Assembly: GCF_004028095.1 (NCBI RefSeq)
Contig: NZ_SBHM01000006.1
Location: 310,001 to 374,000, forward strand
Source of the DNA: Paenarthrobacter ureafaciens
GTDB taxonomy: Bacteria > Actinomycetota > Actinomycetes > Actinomycetales > Micrococcaceae
Direction: 5' to 3'
DNA length: 64,000 bases
Position numbers and translations under genes: made by a program. Under the pieces are notes generated by a model, which searched no databases, was not told the origin of the DNA, and saw only the letters and a list, made by a program, of their open reading frames with translations. Below are positions 40,517-50,380 of this stretch, in pieces. Numbering within the stretch: the first letter of the stretch is position 1; every line of letters begins with the position of its first letter.

Positions 40517-43500
40517 CTAGGCCCCGTCCCCGAGGCGTTGGCTGATAACCGTGGACACACCGTCCCCGCGCATTGTTACCCCGTACAAGGCATCGGCCAC
40601 TTCCATGGTCCGTTTCTGGTGCGTAATGACGATCAGCTGGCTGGACTCACGCAATTCCTCGAAGATCGTGATGAGGCGGCCAAGGTTGGTGTCGTCCAAC
40701 GCGGCTTCCACCTCGTCCATGACGTAGAAGGGCGAAGGCCGCGCCTTGAAAATCGCGACGAGCAACGCCACTGCGGTGAGCGACCGCTCGCCGCCTGACA
40801 AGAGGGAGAGCCTCTTGATCTTCTTGCCGGCAGGCCTCGCCTCGACCTCGATCCCTGTGGTCAGCATGTCGTCCGGATCGGTCAGCACCAAGCGGCCCTC
40901 GCCGCCCGGAAAGAGGCGAGCGAAGACGTGGTCGAACTGAGCGGAGGTGTCGGCGAAGGCCTCAGTGAACACCTGCTGGACGCGGTTGTCGACTTCCTTG
41001 ATGATGTCCAGCAAGTCCTTCCGGCTGGCTTTGAGGTCTTCCAGCTGGGAGCTGAGGAACTGGTGCCGTTCCTCCAAGGCCGCGAATTCTTCCAAGGCCA
41101 AAGGGTTGACTTTGCCCAGCGAAGCGAGGTCCCGTTCAGCCTTCTTCAGCCTCTTCTCCTGCTCGGCACGGACAAACGGAACACCGTGGAGAAGGGGTTG
41201 CCCGTCCTCGTCAACGGGCGCCCTGAGCTCCGCCCACTTGTCCGTTTTTCCAGTACTTGCAGTTGCGGGCACCGGAACCGGCTGGTCCGGACCGTACTCC
41301 GCCACCAACTGCCCTGCGGACATCCCAAGTTCGTCGATTGACCTGGCTTCAAGCGCCTCAATACGCAGTCGCTGCTGCGCACGGGCCAGCTCGTCCTTGT
41401 GCACCGAATCGGTCAGCTCCGCCAATTCCTTGGCACGTTCCTCGTTGACGGAACGGACGTGGGCAAGTTCCTTGTCGAGTTTTTCGCGGATTTCCTCGGC
41501 CAGGTCCCGTTCGCCCGCAGCGAGCTCCACGGAGATGTCCAGGAACCGGAGCGTGTGCGTGGCTCCCGCCTGGACGGCTGCTGCCCGGGCTGCCTGGGCA
41601 CGGCGCCTTTGCGCGCGGCGTGCGGCCTCCTCCCGGGCCCGGCGTTCGGTTGCTGCAGCCCTTTCCAGCGAGGCGGCCCGGTTGCCCACGGCGCCGAGCT
41701 GTTCCTCTGCGGTCCTGAGCGCCAGCCGTGCTTCCATTTCCTTGGCCCGTGCGGTGCGGGCCTGTTCGGCAAGTTCGTCCCGGAGATCGGTGGAGGGTTC
41801 ATCGTCGGGGGCTTCCTGGGCTGCTTCCAGGCGCTCGGAGGCCACGTCCAGATCCATGGTGGCTTCGGCGATGTTCGCCTCGGCTTTGGCCAGCGTGGCC
41901 GCAAGCCTTTCACTTTCCCCTACGGCGCCACGCAGGACGGAGTTCAGGTGTCCCAACCGTTCGGCCACGGCCGCCAGCCGGGCATCGGATTCGTGCAGCT
42001 TCTCCAGCGCAGCGTCTGCCCGGTCCCGGGCTTCAGCCTGCCGCGCCTTCGCTGCCGCCAGGCGGAAACGGTTGCGCTCCAAACCGGCGGTAACGTCCTG
42101 GAGCCTGGCAACGGCGTCGTCGACGGCGGCCTGGACCTCGATCAACGACGGCACGGTCGCTGATCCGCCGTGCGCGGCCAATGATGTCAACACATCGCCT
42201 GACCTGGTGACCGCCCTCAGCCCGGGGCGCTCAGCGATCAGTTCCGCCGCTGCTGCCAGGTCCTCGACGACGACGGCCCCGGCCAGTAGGGCAAGCGCAC
42301 TCTGGGCCGGCGCTTCAGTGGCTTTGACGACGTCATGTACCCACCGGCAGCCCTGCGGCAACGCGCCGTCGTTGGCGGTCTCCGGCCCGTCGCTGCTAGC
42401 CAGAAGCAGGACGGCACGTCCCGCGTCGTCCGCCCTGAGGGTGCTGAACGCAGCCAGGGCTGCTGCGGTATCGGCGGCGACCAAGGCATCGGATGCCTCA
42501 CCCAAGGCTGCAGATACCGCTGTTTCGTAGCCGGGTTCGATGGCGAGCATCCCGGCCAAGGGCCCGAGGATGCCTGTAACGTCCCCACCGAGCAGCCTCT
42601 GCGAACCGTCCCTGCGGTTCAGGCCCAGCTGCAGTGCGTCGCGTCGGGCAACCAGCGCGTCGCGTTCCCGCAGGGCGCCGCGCTCGGCGGCCTTGAGTTC
42701 TTCGATCTCGGCGGTGACTGCATCGAGGATCTGGTTGGCTTCCTCGTAATCGGCGTCGAGGCTTTCCTCGCCGTCCTCGACTCCGGCAACCTGGGATTCG
42801 AGGGCGGTGAACTCGCTGTGTGCGGAACGGCGCCGCTCATCGGCAGCTGCGAGCGATTCCCGGATACGTCCGCGTTCGGCTTCGGCAGCATCCACCCGCG
42901 AACGGGCCGCGGCCACTTTCCCGGCGAGCCGGGCCAAGCCTTCCCGGCGGTCTGCCGCTGCCCGCAGCATGGCGGTCAAGCGCTTGTCCTCGGCGGCTGC
43001 GAGCGCCTCCGCGCTGTCCTTGGCCACGGTTGCTTCCAGGAGGGCCGCCTGTTTGGCGAGGACATCGTGTTCCAAGGCTGCTTGCTCCTGACGCACCTTG
43101 GCCGCTTGGCGTTCAAGGTGTTCAGGGTCGCGGCCGGAGTCCGGCAAGGCTTCCGAGGCCCCCAGGAGACGCCGGCGCTCACCCGCCAGCGAGGCCAGGG
43201 AACGGAGCCGTTCCCGGTTTGCCGAGAGCTGGTACCAGCGATCGCGTGCGGCGTTGAGGCGCGGCGTTGCTTCAGCGGCGCGCTGTTCCAGCTCTGCCTG
43301 CCGCTGCCGCCCGTGCCCGAGTTCCGCTTCAACCACCTGACGGCGTTCCTTGAGGGCTGCTTCATCGGCCACGTCCTGCTCCAAGCTGCTGGTGAGCTGC
43401 ATCAGGTCGTCGGCCAAAAGCCTTGCTTTGGCATCGCGGACGTCGAACTGGACCGTTTGGGCGCGGCGGGCGATTTCTGCCTGTTTGCCCAGGGGCGTCA

Positions 43501-44104
43501 GTTGGCGGCGGATCTCGGCGGTCAAGTCTCCCAGCCGCGAAAGGTTGGCCTGCATCGCCTCCAGCTTGCGGACTGTCTTTTCCTTGCGCCGCCGGTGTTT
43601 GAGGATACCGGCGGCTTCTTCGATGAAGCCCCGGCGGTCCTCCGGAGTCGCGTGCAGCACGCGGTCCAGTTGGCCCTGGCCGACGATGACGTGCATCTCG
43701 CGGCCAAGTCCCGAATCGGACAGCAACTCCTGGATATCCAGCAAGCGGCACGGCGCACCGTTGATGGCGTACTCGGAGCCGCCGGTGCGGAACAGGGTGC
43801 GCGAAATGGTGACTTCGCTGTATTCGATGGGAAGCGCGTTGTCGGTGTTGTCGATGGTGAGCGACACGTGTGCCCTGCCCAGGGGCGGCCTGCCGGACGT
43901 GCCGGCGAAGATGACGTCTTCCATTTTGCCGCCACGCAGGGTCTTGGCCCCTTGTTCGCCCATGACCCACGCCAGGGCGTCAACGACGTTGGACTTGCCG
44001 GAGCCGTTGGGCCCCACCACCGCAGTGACTCCCGGCTCGAAGTCGAACGTCGTGGCCGACGCAAACGACTTGAACCCGCGGACGGTCAAACTCTTCAAAT
44101 GCAA
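40517..44104 (-). CDS. smc: Chromosome segregation protein SMC
   Basis: 1195 residues from TTG at 44104, chosen because it gives the conserved LHLKSLTVRGFKSF N-terminus and has AGGAGA about ten nt upstream. Walker A GPNGSGKSNVVDAL, a first coiled coil, a Gly-containing hinge around residues 500-660, a second coiled coil, signature LSGGERSLTAVALL and Walker B FYVMDEVEAALDD. It condenses and aligns the chromosome with ScpAB. Followed by ftsY; mutM is displaced by the 44.4-52.8 kb segment. Confidence 0.97.
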   Translation of the reverse strand: MHLKSLTVRGFKSFASATTFDFEPGVTAVVGPNGSGKSNVVDALAWVMGEQGAKTLRGGKMEDVIFAGTSGRPPLGRAHVSLTIDNTDNALPIEYSEVTISRTLFRTGGSEYAINGAPCRLLDIQELLSDSGLGREMHVIVGQGQLDRVLHATPEDRRGFIEEAAGILKHRRRKEKTVRKLEAMQANLSRLGDLTAEIRRQLTPLGKQAEIARRAQTVQFDVRDAKARLLADDLMQLTSSLEQDVADEAALKERRQVVEAELGHGRQRQAELEQRAAEATPRLNAARDRWYQLSANRERLRSLASLAGERRRLLGASEALPDSGRDPEHLERQAAKVRQEQAALEHDVLAKQAALLEATVAKDSAEALAAAEDKRLTAMLRAAADRREGLARLAGKVAAARSRVDAAEAERGRIRESLAAADERRRSAHSEFTALESQVAGVEDGEESLDADYEEANQILDAVTAEIEELKAAERGALRERDALVARRDALQLGLNRRDGSQRLLGGDVTGILGPLAGMLAIEPGYETAVSAALGEASDALVAADTAAALAAFSTLRADDAGRAVLLLASSDGPETANDGALPQGCRWVHDVVKATEAPAQSALALLAGAVVVEDLAAAAELIAERPGLRAVTRSGDVLTSLAAHGGSATVPSLIEVQAAVDDAVARLQDVTAGLERNRFRLAAAKARQAEARDRADAALEKLHESDARLAAVAERLGHLNSVLRGAVGESERLAATLAKAEANIAEATMDLDVASERLEAAQEAPDDEPSTDLRDELAEQARTARAKEMEARLALRTAEEQLGAVGNRAASLERAAATERRAREEAARRAQRRRAQAARAAAVQAGATHTLRFLDISVELAAGERDLAEEIREKLDKELAHVRSVNEERAKELAELTDSVHKDELARAQQRLRIEALEARSIDELGMSAGQLVAEYGPDQPVPVPATASTGKTDKWAELRAPVDEDGQPLLHGVPFVRAEQEKRLKKAERDLASLGKVNPLALEEFAALEERHQFLSSQLEDLKASRKDLLDIIKEVDNRVQQVFTEAFADTSAQFDHVFARLFPGGEGRLVLTDPDDMLTTGIEVEARPAGKKIKRLSLLSGGERSLTAVALLVAIFKARPSPFYVMDEVEAALDDTNLGRLITIFEELRESSQLIVITHQKRTMEVADALYGVTMRGDGVSTVISQRLGDGA

Positions 44105-44453
44105 GGTGGTTGGTTCTCCTGGATGGCCCCGGTGGCGGTATCCCACTAAATCTACTGCGGATTTGTTGAAAACCCGGGATCCATGGCGGGAAAGCCTTGC
44201 GGGCACCCGCCCGCATCCCTACACTCCTGCCTAGGGTTACCTGGCGCATGCGTTCCGGTGATCCGGCCGGATCCCCGGTTTGCCGGGTCCGCCGGGTCGC
44301 GGTCCGAAATTCGGAATACATGGGCATGGTGGCTGTGGCTGTGATGGTTTTCAACTGAAGATCTGGTTTTACCCTGGCTGGGGAGCGGTGAGCAGGGACC
44401 GGGCATGTGCGCGGACCTTTGTTTAGCAATCGGCGTACCACCCAGGAGTTCTG
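44105..44453. other. Intergenic region between smc and the giant secreted protein
   Basis: About 350 bp holding the divergent promoters. No gene, RNA or clear operator was recognised. A TGAAAACCCGGGAT stretch near 44168 loosely resembles the 15-bp repeat at 52849-52884 on the other side of the accessory segment. Confidence 0.35.
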
Positions 44454-47400
44454 ATGCCCGGTCCTTCCGCTACCCGGCCACCACGGTTCTTCAAAGGTTT
44501 CTTTGTACCCCTGGTCGTTGCGATGGTTGCGTCCTTGCTGCCCTTGACGGTACCTGCCGCCTTCGCAGCGGGCCCGTGCGACCCCGTGGTGAATCCCGTG
44601 GTGTGCGAGAACTCAAAACCGGGCAGCCCGCCGTCGGAATGGGACATCGACGGCGCCGGCGATGACAGTATCCAAGGCTTCTCCACAGCCATGAGTGTCA
44701 ACGCCGGCCAATCAATCCAATTCAAAGTCGATACCTCGGCATCCAACTACACGATCGCCATTTACCGCAGCGGCTGGTACGGCGGAAACGGGGCACGCAA
44801 GATAGCCACCGTGACACCCTCGGCCTTCCGGCAGAACCAACCGGCGTGCCGTACCGACCTGGCCACTGAACTCTATGACTGCGGCACCTGGGCGGTATCG
44901 GCAACGTGGCAGGTCCCGGCAACGGCAGTGTCCGGCGTCTACTTTGCTTTGCTGACCCGGCCGGATACCGGCGGGCAAAGCCACATCACGTTCGTGGTGC
45001 GCAATGACGGCAACCGGTCAAGCGTGCTCTTCCAGACGTCGGATACGACGTGGCAGGCCTACAACACCTACGGGGGCGCGGACTTCTATCAAGGTGCCGT
45101 CAACGGGCGTGCCTACAAGATCAGCTATAACCGCCCCATGGCCAGCCGAAGCGGACCGGACGGCCGCGATTTCTACTTCGCCAACGAATACCCCATGGTC
45201 CGGTTCCTCGAACAGAACGGCTATGACGTCAGCTACATCAGCGGACTGGATACGGACACCCGCGGCGCCGAACTGCTCAACCATAAGGTGTTCCTGTCCG
45301 TAGGGCACGACGAGTACTGGTCCGGAAACCAGCGCGCCAATGTCACGGCAGCGCGGGATGCGGGGGTAAACCTCCAGTTCCTTTCCGGCAATGAGATGTA
45401 CTGGCGAACCCGGTTCGAGCCTTCGAGCGTGGACGGTACGCCGGGCCGGACGCTGACCAGTTACAAGGAAACGTGGTCCAACGCCAAGATCGATCCCACC
45501 ACCCAGTGGACGGGCACCTGGCGGGATCCGCGGTTCGCTTCCCAGGCAAACGGCGGAGGCCTGCCCGAAAACGGCCTCACGGGAACCCTCTACATGTCCA
45601 ACTACACGGACCTCCCCGTGACAGTTTCCGCCGAAGAGGGCAAGACCCGGCTCTGGCGCAATACTTCCCTGGCATCGATGTCGGCAGGCACCTCCGCTGC
45701 GTTGGCGCCCCATACGATCGGCTACGAATCGAACGAAGACCTGGACAACGGCTTCCGGCCGGCCGGGCTCATCCGCTTGTCCACAACCACCGGCAGTGTC
45801 AGCCAATACCTGCAGGACTTCGGGAACACGGTGGCGCCGGGCACCACCAAGCACAGCATCACCCTGTACAAGGCGGCGAGCGGTGCATTGGTTTTCTCCG
45901 CCGGCAGCGTGCAGTGGACATGGGGCCTTGACCAGGAACACGACGGAAACGGCGCCCCTGCCGATATCCGGATGCGGCAGGCGCAGGTGAACCTGCTTGC
46001 CGACATGGGTGCCCAACCGGCAACCCTGGCATCCGGCCTGGTGGCGACCACCGCCAGCGGCGACAAAACAGGCCCCACCACCACCATCAACGCCCCTGCC
46101 AACAATGCCGCTGTGGCCCACGGAAGCAACGTCACCGTCAGCGGAACGGCAACGGACGCGGGCGGCGTGGTTGCCGGCGTCGAGGTTTCAACCGACGGCG
46201 GCACATCCTGGCACCCTGCCACCGGCAAGGCGAACTGGACGTACAGCTATGTGCAGAAGGGCCTGGCGACTGCCACCATCCAAGTGCGGGCTGTGGACGA
46301 CAGCGCGAACATCGGCGCGGTGGCCACGCGCAACCTGACCGTGAACGGCCCGTACACGGTCTTCGGCCAGGCGGTTCCACCGGTGGTTGACTCCGGCGAC
46401 GGCGGCGCGTACGAGATGGGCCTGCGTTTCACACCGTCCGTGGACGGCTTCATCACCGGTGCACGCTTCTACAAGAGCACCGCGAACACGGGAACCCATA
46501 TTGGGTCCCTTTGGAACTCCGCAGGCACCCGCCTTGCCACCGCAACGTTCGCCAATGAAACCGCTTCGGGCTGGCAGAGCGTCCTCTTCAGCCAACCCGT
46601 GCCCGTGGCGGCCGGGCAGAAGTACACGGTCTCCTACTGGGCACCCCGAGGCCACTACGCCACCAAGGACTTCCAATGGGCGTATTCGGGCTTCAACGAC
46701 GCGCCCATGAAGGTTGCCGGCGGTTTCGGCGCGGAACCCGCCGGTGTCTACAACACGTCCCAGGGTTTCCCAACAGCCAGCTTCAACGGTGGAAACTACT
46801 TCGTGGATGCCATCTTCAGCACAACGGACAATTCGCCCCTGACTGTCAGCTCACAGACCCCCATCCCGTCATCGTCCAGCGTTTCGGTCGCAACCACCGT
46901 GAGTGGAGTCTTCTCCAAGCCCGTCACGGCGGCCAGCGTGCAACTGACACTTCGTTCGGCGGCAGGTCCGGTGGCCGGTACCACCACCTATGACGCCACC
47001 ACCCGGAAGGCTACGTTCACCCCGTCATCCCAGCTGGCCTTCAGCACCCAGTACACGGCAACCCTGGCCGGCACCGATGCCGTGGGCGGCCAAGTCGCCT
47101 CCGGCGGTACCTGGACATTCACCACGGCCGCAACCGCCCCCTCTCCCGGCGCCTGCCCGTGCAGTTTCTATGACGACAGCGTCACTCCCGGGATCGCGGA
47201 AATCCAGGACGGCGTACCGCTGACACTCGGTGTGCGCTTCACGAGCGTTTCAGCCGGCACTGTCAACGGCGTCCGGTTCTACAAGTCGGCCGGCAACACG
47301 GGAACGCACACCGGCTCCCTGTACACGGCCTCGGGTCAATTGCTGGCAACAGTCACGTTCGCCAATGAGAGCAGCGCAGGATGGCAAACTGCGATGTTCA

Positions 47401-49307
47401 GCCAACCGGTGCAAATGGCTGCCAATACCGAATACATCGCTGCCTACAAATCCACCACCGGAGCGTACTCGGCAACCAGCAACGGATTTGGACAGGGCCT
47501 CAGCGTCGGGCCGCTGCGGACAGGCCCGGACGCAGGGGCTTACTCCTACAACTCCGACTTCCCCGGTTCGCGGTCGACGGCCAGCTACCTGGTGGACGTC
47601 GTGGTCATGGTCGCCGCTCCGGCATTCACCGTCGGCAGCCAGTCACCGGCAAGCGGCGCCTCCAGCGTTCCGTTGACGACGACTGTTAGTGGAGTGCTGT
47701 CCGAGGCAGCAGTGGCTTCCAGCGTCAAACTGGCGCTCAAGACCGCCAGTGGCACCGCCGTTGCGGGAACCAGCGCCTACGTTGACGCAACACGCAAGGT
47801 CACGTTCACTCCGTCCGCTCCACTGGCCGAAGGCACAAGCTACACGGCCACAGTGACCGCAACGGCGGTATCCGGCACTCCCATCACCGGCAACACCTGG
47901 ACTTTCACCACAGTCCCGCCGGCCAGGACGCCTGGAGTGTGCCCCTGCACCCTTTACCAGGACACCGTGACCCCCGGCACGATGGAAGTGGATGACGCCG
48001 TTCCGTTGACCCTGGGTGTGCGCTTCAGCAGTGACACGGCCGGGCAGGTAACCGGCGTCCGGTTCTACAAATCCAGTGGTAACACCGGAACGCACACGGG
48101 CTCGCTGTACACGGCTGCGGGCCAACTGCTGGCCACGGTTACCTTCGCCAACGAGTCCACCAGCGGCTGGCAAACGGCAACGTTCAGCCAACCCGTCAGC
48201 ATCCAGGCGGACACCGAGTACATTGCCGCCTACAAGGTGCCCGGCGGCAAGTACTCCTACACGAGCGGAGGCTTCGGTCCCGAAGGCTTCACCAGCGGCC
48301 CCCTGCGCGTTGACGCCGACTCCGGCATGTACACCTACAGCGGTGACTTCCCCGGCACCCGCTCCACGGCAAGTTACCTCGTGGACCTGCTGTTCCAGCA
48401 GCCTGCACAACCCCTGAGCATCACTGCGCAGGTGCCCGCGCCGGGAGCCACGTCGATACCCACCGACGTGAGGCCATCGATGACCTTCTCCACTGCCATT
48501 AACCCGGGCGCTACCTTCACGTTGTCGGCCAACGGAAGCCCGGTGGCGGGGTCGGCGGCGTTGTCCGCCGACGCCCGGGTCATCACCTTCACACCGACCT
48601 CCGCACTGCCCGCGAGCACCGTCATCACGGCAAGCGTTTCCGGGGTGGCCAACCAACAGGGGCAGACCTTGCCGACCACCACGTGGCAATTCACGACCGC
48701 GAGCGCCTCCGTCCAGCAGAGCACCATCTTCGGCTCGCTCGTTCCGCAGGTGCTTGCGGCACCGGAAACCAAGTCGGTGGAACTGGGAACTGCCTTCACG
48801 GTTTCCCAGGCCGGAAGCGTCACGGGTATCCGGTTCTACAAGGGCACCGGCAACACCGGCACCCACGTAGGTTCGCTGTGGAACTCCGCAGGCACCAGGC
48901 TGGCCCAGGTGACGTTCACCAACGAGACCGCAACGGGCTGGCAGACCGCCACGTTGTCCACCCCGGTGGCATTGTCTACGGGCCAGACATACGTGGTGTC
49001 CTACCGCGCTCCCAATGGCCGCTACTCGTACACCCAGGGCTTCTTCAACACCACCTGGACAAGCGGTGTCTTCACGGCCTCGGGCCCCAACAACGGCCTC
49101 TACCGTTACGGCAGCGGGGGCGTGATGCCAGCCAATTCATGGAATGCCACCAACTACTTCGTGGACGTGGTCTACTCGACAGCCACCCAGACACAAGCGC
49201 AGACGGCTACGGCATCGCCGACGCCAACGGCGACTTCAACAGCCACTGCAACGCCAACGACGACGGCGACACCCACACCGACGCCGACACCGACAGCCAC
49301 GCAGTAG
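44454..49307 (+). CDS. Giant secreted protein: DMFase beta-subunit-like, Ig-like and four DUF4082 modules
   Basis: 1617 residues. A Sec signal peptide (residues 1-38, cut near AFA-AG) is followed by a domain like the N,N-dimethylformamidase beta subunit (about 45-525, with VGHDEYWSG and GNEMYWRTRFE), an Ig-like domain (about 535-630), then DUF4082 modules at about 632-785, 900-1050, 1162-1312 and 1422-1572, alternating with Big_5-type Ig-like domains. The last 40 residues are a Thr/Pro/Ala tail without LPxTG or membrane anchor. Substrate unknown; carbohydrate or matrix binding is plausible for DUF4082. AGGAG lies 5 nt before ATG. Convergent with the 49352-52801 operon. Confidence 0.88.
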   Translation: MPGPSATRPPRFFKGFFVPLVVAMVASLLPLTVPAAFAAGPCDPVVNPVVCENSKPGSPPSEWDIDGAGDDSIQGFSTAMSVNAGQSIQFKVDTSASNYTIAIYRSGWYGGNGARKIATVTPSAFRQNQPACRTDLATELYDCGTWAVSATWQVPATAVSGVYFALLTRPDTGGQSHITFVVRNDGNRSSVLFQTSDTTWQAYNTYGGADFYQGAVNGRAYKISYNRPMASRSGPDGRDFYFANEYPMVRFLEQNGYDVSYISGLDTDTRGAELLNHKVFLSVGHDEYWSGNQRANVTAARDAGVNLQFLSGNEMYWRTRFEPSSVDGTPGRTLTSYKETWSNAKIDPTTQWTGTWRDPRFASQANGGGLPENGLTGTLYMSNYTDLPVTVSAEEGKTRLWRNTSLASMSAGTSAALAPHTIGYESNEDLDNGFRPAGLIRLSTTTGSVSQYLQDFGNTVAPGTTKHSITLYKAASGALVFSAGSVQWTWGLDQEHDGNGAPADIRMRQAQVNLLADMGAQPATLASGLVATTASGDKTGPTTTINAPANNAAVAHGSNVTVSGTATDAGGVVAGVEVSTDGGTSWHPATGKANWTYSYVQKGLATATIQVRAVDDSANIGAVATRNLTVNGPYTVFGQAVPPVVDSGDGGAYEMGLRFTPSVDGFITGARFYKSTANTGTHIGSLWNSAGTRLATATFANETASGWQSVLFSQPVPVAAGQKYTVSYWAPRGHYATKDFQWAYSGFNDAPMKVAGGFGAEPAGVYNTSQGFPTASFNGGNYFVDAIFSTTDNSPLTVSSQTPIPSSSSVSVATTVSGVFSKPVTAASVQLTLRSAAGPVAGTTTYDATTRKATFTPSSQLAFSTQYTATLAGTDAVGGQVASGGTWTFTTAATAPSPGACPCSFYDDSVTPGIAEIQDGVPLTLGVRFTSVSAGTVNGVRFYKSAGNTGTHTGSLYTASGQLLATVTFANESSAGWQTAMFSQPVQMAANTEYIAAYKSTTGAYSATSNGFGQGLSVGPLRTGPDAGAYSYNSDFPGSRSTASYLVDVVVMVAAPAFTVGSQSPASGASSVPLTTTVSGVLSEAAVASSVKLALKTASGTAVAGTSAYVDATRKVTFTPSAPLAEGTSYTATVTATAVSGTPITGNTWTFTTVPPARTPGVCPCTLYQDTVTPGTMEVDDAVPLTLGVRFSSDTAGQVTGVRFYKSSGNTGTHTGSLYTAAGQLLATVTFANESTSGWQTATFSQPVSIQADTEYIAAYKVPGGKYSYTSGGFGPEGFTSGPLRVDADSGMYTYSGDFPGTRSTASYLVDLLFQQPAQPLSITAQVPAPGATSIPTDVRPSMTFSTAINPGATFTLSANGSPVAGSAALSADARVITFTPTSALPASTVITASVSGVANQQGQTLPTTTWQFTTASASVQQSTIFGSLVPQVLAAPETKSVELGTAFTVSQAGSVTGIRFYKGTGNTGTHVGSLWNSAGTRLAQVTFTNETATGWQTATLSTPVALSTGQTYVVSYRAPNGRYSYTQGFFNTTWTSGVFTASGPNNGLYRYGSGGVMPANSWNATNYFVDVVYSTATQTQAQTATASPTPTATSTATATPTTTATPTPTPTPTATQ
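47155..48700 (+). repeat. Tandem ~785-bp duplicated DUF4082/Ig-like coding modules
   Basis: The segments from about 47155 and 47940 each encode a CPC-(S/T)-(F/L)-Y start, a DUF4082 module and an Ig-like domain, with long stretches of near-identical DNA (for example the AACACxGGAACGCACAC region). It points to recent in-frame internal duplication. Confidence 0.75.
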
Positions 49308-49351
49308 GTGGACTCCTGTGCGGTCTTCTGATGCTCTGCTGAGCCTCGCTG

Positions 49352-50380
49352 TCAGCGGACGACGCTCGGTGACCAGGCGTGGGCGATGAACAACTCCGGT
49401 TGTGCCGCGGGTTCGATGTCCAGCTGCCAAATGTTGCTGTCGCCCTCAACAGCCTGGTCAGGCAGGCCATACAGCAACGTATCCTCGTCCAGCCATTCGA
49501 TCTGATCGTCAACGCTCCGCTTTTCCGACAGGACCGTTTCCGCCCCGGTAGCGAGGTCCAAAACGGCCACCTTCCAATGCGTCCCCAGCGCACCGCCGTC
49601 GTTCTTCTTGAACGCAATCCGGGTACCGTCCGGCGAGATGGACGGGCACTCAACGTTGTCATGCACCGCAGTGAGCGTCCTGCCGGAGAGGCTGCCCTTG
49701 ACCAGCCACAGACGACCCGACGACGCGGCCGTGGCGTAGAAGGAATCCTCCTGGCCGGGGACGAACGTCACGCCCCAGATGTTCCTGTCCGCAGCCACCA
49801 AGCGCTCGCCGTTGACCATGAGGGCAAAGTCTTCGAGGTTTCCCAGGTTGCTGGTTCCACGGCTGATTTCCGTTGCGGTGGAGAACCCGGAGGTTGAGTA
49901 GGAGTGCCCGGTCACGAACACTGTGGTGGCGATCAGGGAGCCATCGGCACTGATGCGTGTCCGGCTGGGAATGCCGGGCAAGGCCCACGATCTTTGCTGC
50001 TGCCAGTTCCGGTCCAGGACCGTGGCCTCAAATGCCGTGACCAGTCCCCTGTTCGCTTTCAAGCACACCACTTCGGCTGACGTTCCGTAGACCCTGTCGC
50101 ACGCCTTTTCGCTGACGGCACGTTCGCCCTTCGGATCGGCGAGGGGTACCGTTGCCGCGTTGCCATAACCCTGGCCGGCCGCGGTGTTGCGGAAAAGGAC
50201 GAAGGGAGCCTGCGGCAAGGGTTGTCCCGCAGTCACCCCCACGGAAGGGGCAGCCGTCCGGCTTTGCTCAAATCTTTGGTAGGCGCCGACGGCGTAAACC
50301 CCCGCCGCCGTCAGCATGAGGGCGGTAACAGCCAGCAGGATGCCCCAACGAAGCTTTGCGCCAGCCATCCTTCCGCTCAT
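49352..50380 (-). CDS. TolB/PD40-type beta-propeller protein, membrane-anchored
   Basis: 342 residues from ATG at 50380, whose ATGA overlaps the MFS stop; longer reading in this frame upstream is out of register with the MFS gene and rejected. One N-terminal membrane segment (about 10-30), then an extracytoplasmic domain with PD40-like repeats (ISADGSLIATTVF, ISPDGTRIAFKK, then LDEDTLLYGLP). TolB-like propellers act as protein or ligand-binding scaffolds. Last gene of a four-gene operon, convergent with the giant secreted protein, 44 nt between the stops. Confidence 0.82.
   Translation of the reverse strand: MSGRMAGAKLRWGILLAVTALMLTAAGVYAVGAYQRFEQSRTAAPSVGVTAGQPLPQAPFVLFRNTAAGQGYGNAATVPLADPKGERAVSEKACDRVYGTSAEVVCLKANRGLVTAFEATVLDRNWQQQRSWALPGIPSRTRISADGSLIATTVFVTGHSYSTSGFSTATEISRGTSNLGNLEDFALMVNGERLVAADRNIWGVTFVPGQEDSFYATAASSGRLWLVKGSLSGRTLTAVHDNVECPSISPDGTRIAFKKNDGGALGTHWKVAVLDLATGAETVLSEKRSVDDQIEWLDEDTLLYGLPDQAVEGDSNIWQLDIEPAAQPELFIAHAWSPSVVR

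Noticed and set aside
42335..44149. 604-codon plus-strand ORF opposite smc
   Set aside because: Shadow of the SMC frame; composition is that of reverse-complement coding DNA.
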